Below, piece after piece: positions 59,480 to 64,000 of a stretch of 64,000 nucleotides of DNA. The notes below the pieces were generated by a model. The model was not told where the DNA came from, did no database searches, and saw only the letters and a program-made list of their open reading frames with translations. Origin of the DNA: Paenibacillus xylanexedens. GTDB lineage: Bacteria; Bacillota; Bacilli; Paenibacillales; Paenibacillaceae. The stretch spans positions 2,666,001 through 2,730,000 of the forward strand of contig NZ_CP018620.1 in NCBI RefSeq assembly GCF_001908275.1, given 5' to 3'. The translations under genes and the position numbers were made by a program. Position 1 is the first letter of the stretch. Each line of letters starts with the position of its first letter.

Positions 59480-60253
59480 TTAGATATGTTTGGAAATGAT
59501 TTCTTCCAGTCCTTGAGCGACAGAATGCGCCCCTCGCGCCAGATGTCTTTCATACAGATGCAGGCGGACAAAGCTCTCATCCGTACCCATGGCTTCGGAG
59601 AATATTCCACTGAGTCCACGAGCGCGGCGATCGATCTGTAATAGCAGCTCCAGCGAATCGCCCATGGGATAGAACAGCACTTCCAACTCATCCAGATGCC
59701 CACGAAACTTGTTTGTTGGTACAAATTCGAATTCCTGCACAAATGGCAGATTACCGCCCAGCTTCGGCGCATAGTCATTGGTTACTTCACGGAGCTTGAA
59801 ACCAAGGATATCAATTGCATCGAGCACGGTGTTCATGTCTTTGCTAGGAACAACATGGAGTCTGTCCCGGTCTGAGGGGTCTACAGCACTTGAAATATCG
59901 AGGCCCGTCTCCACCCATACCTCTGCACGATGCAGTGTAATTGGCAGATTTTCTGGGAGGTCAAATGAAAAGTCTTTCTCCAATTTGGCTCCAGGCTGTA
60001 AGGTGAAACCTTCGGTGAGCAGATATTTGGCTATAACGGCTGTTTCTTTTACTTTACGATCATCGTGCTCCCGTATGTAATGGGTTTTGATTGAAAGATA
60101 GATTCGATCTACGTTCTGTTCCACATCTCCACCTTCAATGTACACAACCCCCGAGATGATTCCTCCAGGCGTGACCTCTGGTGTATGCAATTCCGTATTT
60201 ACTTTGGCTGCTCCAACACCTACACTGGCTAACATTTTCTTGAAAAATGACAT
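59480..60253 (-). CDS. spo0M: Sporulation-control protein Spo0M
   Basis: 258 residues from the ATG at 60253, the same length as B. subtilis Spo0M. Starts MSFFKKMLASVGVGAAKVNT, arrestin-like beta-sandwich in the first half (GGIISGVVYIEGGDVEQNV), and a polar C-terminal helical tail. Spo0M affects sporulation initiation and cell morphology. GGAGGTTGAG precedes the start; the open frame extends further back to 60340, but without a ribosome site. Confidence 0.85.
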   Translation of the reverse strand: MSFFKKMLASVGVGAAKVNTELHTPEVTPGGIISGVVYIEGGDVEQNVDRIYLSIKTHYIREHDDRKVKETAVIAKYLLTEGFTLQPGAKLEKDFSFDLPENLPITLHRAEVWVETGLDISSAVDPSDRDRLHVVPSKDMNTVLDAIDILGFKLREVTNDYAPKLGGNLPFVQEFEFVPTNKFRGHLDELEVLFYPMGDSLELLLQIDRRARGLSGIFSEAMGTDESFVRLHLYERHLARGAHSVAQGLEEIISKHI

Positions 60254-60434
60254 GCGCTCAACCTCCAGATCAGATGGTTTATTATATGGGATACATACGG
60301 CTTCGACCTTAATACGGAAGCTGGAAGAGAAGCGTTTCATATTTTAGTAAAGATATATCGCATATCCAAACAGGAGAATCGACTTACCTATGTCGAATGT
60401 TTAAATAAAGGGATTTTTTGTCAGGAGGAACTCT

Positions 60435-61112
60435 ATGAGCATGGAATGGTACGATATGATTGCACAACGTAATGGGGGATACAAGGGTAGAGCTTTGTAT
60501 ACGTTGGAAGGTAACTCTGCTGAAGATATTTTTGAAGAGCGGTTGATTAAGCTTCTGCCTCAGTATACATCCGTGCTCGATGCAGGCTGTGGACATGGGG
60601 AGTTTACGTTGAAAATGTCAGAATATACCGATCACATTATGGGGTTTGATAATTCGGAAGAGATGATAAAGATAGCTCGGAACAGTCTTCATTCAAGCAC
60701 GATAACAAATGTGGAATTTGTCTGTGTCAGCACAAAAGAAAAGATGCCATTTGAAGATAAGCAATTTGGTCTGATCTATGATCGCAGAGGTCCAACTTCC
60801 ATTATTGAGCATGGGAGATTGCTGCAAAAGGGTGGAGTCATGATTGGTATTCATACGGATATAACAAAGGTACGTGAGCGTTTGGAAAGAAATGCATTTA
60901 AGGAGATCAAGATTGAGGAATATAACGAGGCACTTATGATTTTCTCGGATGAAAAAGAGTTTGCCATCTTTCTCTCCGATATCCCCGGAAACCCGGATTA
61001 TACACAGCCTGAGTACCGGGAACAGCTGGAAACCAAGCTGGAGGAGAACCGGATTAACGGTAGACTTGCTGTGAGAGAACGCAAGTATATCTGGCAGGCC
61101 ATAAGGAGCTGA
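60435..61112 (+). CDS. Class I SAM-dependent methyltransferase
   Basis: 225 residues. The SAM-binding motif I is VLDAGCGHGEF near residue 45, and the acidic residue of motif II is in IMGFDNSEEM. The C-terminal half lacks a recognisable substrate motif. ATG after AGGAGGAACTCT. Target not deducible. It is 6 bases before the cupin gene, probably cotranscribed. Confidence 0.8.
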   Translation: MSMEWYDMIAQRNGGYKGRALYTLEGNSAEDIFEERLIKLLPQYTSVLDAGCGHGEFTLKMSEYTDHIMGFDNSEEMIKIARNSLHSSTITNVEFVCVSTKEKMPFEDKQFGLIYDRRGPTSIIEHGRLLQKGGVMIGIHTDITKVRERLERNAFKEIKIEEYNEALMIFSDEKEFAIFLSDIPGNPDYTQPEYREQLETKLEENRINGRLAVRERKYIWQAIRS

Positions 61113-61118
61113 AGCAGA

Positions 61119-61559
61119 TTGAACACAGAATTTTCAGAACAGAAATATGGTGAAACGGGTGTCAAAACCAGCTTCGAGCAGATGGCGAACGGGGAACAAA
61201 AATATAAAATGATAACAGAAGACGGCAGTTATTATTGCAGAACCGTTGCCTCTTCCCACGGAGCATGGCAAAACAGTCATGTACATATCAATCTAACGGA
61301 GTTTTATGTGATGCAAACCGGATGGATTGCGTATGCCAGTTATGGAGACGATCAGATGTTTTCGATTCGAGTGATGCGCGCAGGAGAGCACATCATTGTC
61401 CAACCTGGAATCCACCATAATATATACATGTCTGCTCATAGCGCGATACATACAATCAAGCATGGATTGAACACCTCCAGTGATTGGACGGCATCACCTG
61501 AGTTGGATAGGTTAACTCAATCTTTAACAGAGAAGGAGCTACTCCAGAAGTATGATTAA
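61119..61559 (+). CDS. Cupin-like protein
   Basis: 146 residues, TTG start after ATAAGGAG. A single beta-barrel: SHVHINLTEFYVMQTGWIAY corresponds to cupin motif 1 with histidines at the expected spacing, and GEHIIVQPGIHHNIY to motif 2 with further metal-ligand histidines. Many cupins bind iron or zinc and act as isomerases or sensors. Function unknown. Confidence 0.7.
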   Translation: MNTEFSEQKYGETGVKTSFEQMANGEQKYKMITEDGSYYCRTVASSHGAWQNSHVHINLTEFYVMQTGWIAYASYGDDQMFSIRVMRAGEHIIVQPGIHHNIYMSAHSAIHTIKHGLNTSSDWTASPELDRLTQSLTEKELLQKYD

Positions 61560-61579
61560 CCAGACGGGAGGATAGACAG

Positions 61580-62119
61580 ATGCGTAAAAGTACAATATTT
61601 TGGATTACGGGAATAACAATAATCTTCTTGGTGACTCTGCTCATATACAGCTATGTTATACCAAGTTTGAGTGCCCAAGATGTTGTGCTGGCAGGCACAA
61701 TCAGGCAGATTGATACGGATGCAGTTGAGGTAGAGTTAGAGATAACGCGAAAAAGAGAAGATAAGGATCAACATATAGTGTATCCCGTTGTCCCTGGATG
61801 GGAAGGGGTGACATTCACTCAAGAACAAGATGATGCGTGGTACATGCCTTCGTCTGTTGGCAGCTCCTATCTTGATCAAGTCATTCTGGAAAAGTATCTG
61901 AAGGCACAGGGGAAAACCATGAAATCAGCTGATAATCTGATAGGATTTGCGATACCTGATGAGATAGGGAGCTACAAGTTGCGGTTAACGCTCAGATCTT
62001 CGGATGGAACGACTCAACCGCTTGAGAATCCCATGGTGTATTATGTTCACAACGAGCATTTGTTAGGGAAGGATCTGAGTTGGGTTACGGGTGAGAATCT
62101 GGAGATCAATAAGGAGTAA
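61580..62119 (+). CDS. Membrane-anchored hypothetical protein
   Basis: 179 residues. An uncleaved signal anchor (about 7-28) leaves about 150 residues outside the cell, with a beta-rich region (AVEVELEITRKREDKDQHIVYP) and a second half repeating that pattern. Unrecognised. ATG after GACGGGAGG; 20 bases after the cupin gene. Its AAGGAG near the stop serves the next gene. Confidence 0.6.
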   Translation: MRKSTIFWITGITIIFLVTLLIYSYVIPSLSAQDVVLAGTIRQIDTDAVEVELEITRKREDKDQHIVYPVVPGWEGVTFTQEQDDAWYMPSSVGSSYLDQVILEKYLKAQGKTMKSADNLIGFAIPDEIGSYKLRLTLRSSDGTTQPLENPMVYYVHNEHLLGKDLSWVTGENLEINKE

Positions 62120-62124
62120 TCAGA

Positions 62125-62667
62125 ATGATGAATGTATATGAATCGAATGAAATCACCGTACGTTTCTTGGAAACAGAAGATGAACAACACTTGGTGAAGT
62201 GGCTGTCAGACCCGGAAGTTCTTCAATACTATGAAGGGCGTGATCGGCCGCATGATCTGGAACAGGTGAGAGAGCATTTTTACAATCAGAAAGATGGTGC
62301 TACTCGTTGTATCGTTGAGTATGGAGGACATCCGATTGGATACATTCAGTTCTATGAGCTTGAGGAAGAAGAGCGAACGGAGTATGGTTATGGAGACACG
62401 GATGAGATCATCTATGGAACGGATCAGTTTATTGGTGAGGTAGAATACTGGAATAAAGGCATTGGTACACAGTTGATGCAATCCATGCTGGCTTATCTGA
62501 TTAATGAAAAACAAGCCCGTAAAGTGGTTATGGACCCTCAATCCTGGAACTTAAGGGCGATATCCTGTTACGAGAAATGTGGTTTCCAAAAGATTAAGCT
62601 GTTGGAGAAACATGAGCAGCACGAAGGACAGATGCGAGACTGTTGGCTTATGGAATATGCCCTGTAG
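62125..62667 (+). CDS. AAC(6')-like aminoglycoside acetyltransferase (GNAT)
   Basis: 180-residue GNAT. Besides the fold, it shares with the AAC(6')-Ie domain of the bifunctional enzyme AAC(6')-APH(2'') the stretches DEIIYGTDQFIGEVEYWNKG, IGTQLMQ and MDPQSWNLRAISCYEKCGF, and EKHEQHEG...DCWLMEY. An aminoglycoside 6'-N-acetyltransferase is therefore the best model, though resistance has not been shown and many such genes are chromosomal and silent. ATG 8 bases after AAGGAG, itself located in the end of the previous gene. Confidence 0.8.
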   Translation: MMNVYESNEITVRFLETEDEQHLVKWLSDPEVLQYYEGRDRPHDLEQVREHFYNQKDGATRCIVEYGGHPIGYIQFYELEEEERTEYGYGDTDEIIYGTDQFIGEVEYWNKGIGTQLMQSMLAYLINEKQARKVVMDPQSWNLRAISCYEKCGFQKIKLLEKHEQHEGQMRDCWLMEYAL

Positions 62668-62714
62668 ATCCTGTGTAAAGTTATTTGAATCATATAAACA
62701 AGGAGGAATAATGG

Positions 62715-63239
62715 ATGGATGAAAGATTTCCGATAGGACCATTTGTACACACGGGTGAAGTTACTTTGGCACAACGGGAGAAGTGGATTCAGGACATTGC
62801 TGAGTTGCCTGAACGCGCACGAGAAGCGGTAAAGGGACTGAGTGAAGAGCAATTAAGTCTGCCATATCGAGAAGGTGGATGGATGCTCAAACAGGTTATT
62901 CACCACATGGCAGACAGCCATATGAACAGTATGATTCGTTTCAAGTTGGCGCTGACAGAGGATACACCAACGATTCGGCCTTATTATGAAGAGCGCTGGG
63001 CTGAACTGAGTGATTCAAGAGACCTGGATGTCGAATTCTCGCTTCAGATTCTGGATGCCCTCCATCGTCGTTGGGTGTTTCTGTTAAACGCGCTGACAGA
63101 TGCAGATTATGCCAAACAATTTTATCATCCCTCATCGGAAGAAACGACAAGACTGGATTACAATCTGGGCATGTATGCTTGGCATGGCAAACACCATGTT
63201 GCTCACATCACATCGCTTCGGGATAGATTGGGAATATAG
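62715..63239 (+). CDS. yfiT: DinB/YfiT-type bacillithiol transferase-like protein
   Basis: 174 residues, like B. subtilis YfiT (about 178). YREGGWMLKQVIHHMADSHMN has the first zinc-ligand histidine, and YAWHGKHHVAHITSLRDRLGI the other two. The DinB/YfiT fold includes bacillithiol S-transferases and predicted metal-dependent hydrolases. AGGAGGAATA precedes the ATG at 62715; an out-of-frame ATG lies 4 bases earlier. Confidence 0.83.
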   Translation: MDERFPIGPFVHTGEVTLAQREKWIQDIAELPERAREAVKGLSEEQLSLPYREGGWMLKQVIHHMADSHMNSMIRFKLALTEDTPTIRPYYEERWAELSDSRDLDVEFSLQILDALHRRWVFLLNALTDADYAKQFYHPSSEETTRLDYNLGMYAWHGKHHVAHITSLRDRLGI

Positions 63240-63272
63240 CTATTAGAAATATCTTTTAAGGAGGATTCATCA

Positions 63273-63788
63273 ATGAGTGTACATATCAGACTATTAAATG
63301 AGAACGATCCTGTAATCATATCAAAGGCGTTTCAGGAGCAGGGTTGGGGGAGATCCCCTGAGCAGTATCTTCATTACTTGGCTGAACAACAGAATGGGGA
63401 ACGCGTAACCTTGGTAGCCGAGTTGAATGGAGAATTTGCCGGAATCGTGAATGTATTGTGGTATTCCAGCTACCCGTCTTTCAGGGAACAAGGCATTCCC
63501 GAAATTAACGATTTTAATGTGCTGATGAAGTTCCAGCGCCAAGGTATTGGTTCACGGTTGATGGACCGAGCAGAGGAAGTTATTCTGGAACGAACGGATG
63601 TAGCAGGCATTGGTGTAGGTGTGTTTTCCGATTATGGCAAAGCGCAAGTTCTATATGCCCATCGCGGGTACATACCAGACGGTCACGGTGTACACAAACA
63701 TGATCATTACATTCAGCCGGGTGAAGAAACGATTATGGACGACGATGTTGTACTTTATCTTACGAAGAAGTTAAAAGTCACGCAATAA
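63273..63788 (+). CDS. GNAT acetyltransferase
   Basis: 171 residues. INDFNVLMKFQRQGIGSRLMD is motif A with the Q-R-Q-G-I-G loop, and GVFSDYGKAQVLYAHRGYIPD motif B. Overall similar to tabtoxin-resistance/putative N-acetyltransferases; substrate unknown. ATG after AAGGAGGATT. Confidence 0.83.
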   Translation: MSVHIRLLNENDPVIISKAFQEQGWGRSPEQYLHYLAEQQNGERVTLVAELNGEFAGIVNVLWYSSYPSFREQGIPEINDFNVLMKFQRQGIGSRLMDRAEEVILERTDVAGIGVGVFSDYGKAQVLYAHRGYIPDGHGVHKHDHYIQPGEETIMDDDVVLYLTKKLKVTQ

Positions 63789-63919
63789 GTCTAATGTGAA
63801 GTTAGTACTTGCAGAGAAAGATGATAAAAAAAGCTGTCCTGCATGTTATACTCTATTGGAATTTGAGGAATGATAAGCAGGATGTTGAGAGATTAGATGA
63901 TCAGAGGAGTGATTGATCC

Positions 63920-64000
63920 ATGTTTAGCAAAGTCGGCCAGATTATGTTGTATGTCAACAATCAAGATGAATCACTGGCATTTTGGACGGAAGTTGCAGGA
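63920..64000 (+). CDS. VOC (glyoxalase/bleomycin-resistance) family protein, cut by window end
   Basis: The first 27 codons are present: MFSKVGQIMLYVNNQDESLA, then FWTEVAG. A short beta strand followed by the ALAFW-like motif opens VOC-family proteins, which include glyoxalases and bleomycin- or fosfomycin-resistance proteins. AGAGGAGTG lies upstream of the ATG. The rest lies outside the window. Confidence 0.7.
   Translation, partial: MFSKVGQIMLYVNNQDESLAFWTEVAG

Overview
The window looks like chromosome of a low-to-mid GC, spore-forming Firmicute, most likely a Paenibacillus of the amylolyticus/pabuli type. The reasons are strong AGGAGG ribosome sites with frequent TTG/GTG starts, a 258-residue Spo0M homologue, a YfiT-type DinB protein, tandem bPH2 (YdbS/YdbT-like) proteins and families common in Bacillales (DUF4085, DUF4188, DUF4304, MepB, YcxB). 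The genus is inferred from gene content; no rRNA, tRNA, phage, complete insertion sequence or CRISPR array was seen. Nearly all genes lie on the + strand in short units, often separated by clear rho-independent terminators.

Region by region: 0-8 kb holds an HxlR regulator with a Nudix hydrolase, a GmhB-like HAD phosphatase, a second Nudix protein, an aminoglycoside-phosphotransferase-fold protein, MepB, an MBL-fold hydrolase and small membrane proteins. 8-13.3 kb carries two metal/heme homeostasis modules: a CzcD-type cation exporter on the - strand, with a perfect sigma-A promoter and an ArsR/SmtB-like operator, and a complete heme-stress system hssR-hssS-hrtB-hrtA with a recognisable HssR direct repeat before hrtB. 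13.4-24.8 kb mixes a Nudix protein, DUF4304, a second APH-fold kinase, an alpha-CTD-like protein, PdxH, an orphan radical SAM protein, a phosphodiester glycosidase/GT2-GtrA pair and an AAA ATPase.

24.9-50 kb is a dense accessory stretch of single-gene modules: GNAT acetyltransferases, Nudix hydrolases, HAD and histidine phosphatases, a deaminase, PhzF, a nucleotidyltransferase, HIT, HD and PH-domain proteins, lipoproteins and several unrecognised short proteins. It contains three frameshifted loci (isochorismatase-like, phospholipase-C-like and a tiny membrane protein). A glycosyltransferase at 50.3-51.3 kb has an internal deletion.

52.6-59.3 kb is a coherent catabolic operon: PTS EIIA, EIIB and EIIC of the fructose/mannosylglycerate type, a GH38 alpha-mannosidase related to MngB, and a PRD/EIIB/EIIA-containing transcriptional regulator. 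It is preceded by a cre-like sequence. The rest (59.5-64 kb) holds spo0M, a methyltransferase, a cupin, an AAC(6')-like acetyltransferase, YfiT, a GNAT and a truncated VOC protein.

The least explained structure is a dispersed, highly folded, roughly 215-230 bp element with terminal inverted repeats. There are two full copies (21.4 and 48.6 kb), a truncated inverted copy (59.3 kb), and a solo terminus that forms the end of a DUF962/Mpo1-like gene at 24.1 kb. It behaves like a MITE. Copies in the window were compared by eye; no database search was possible.
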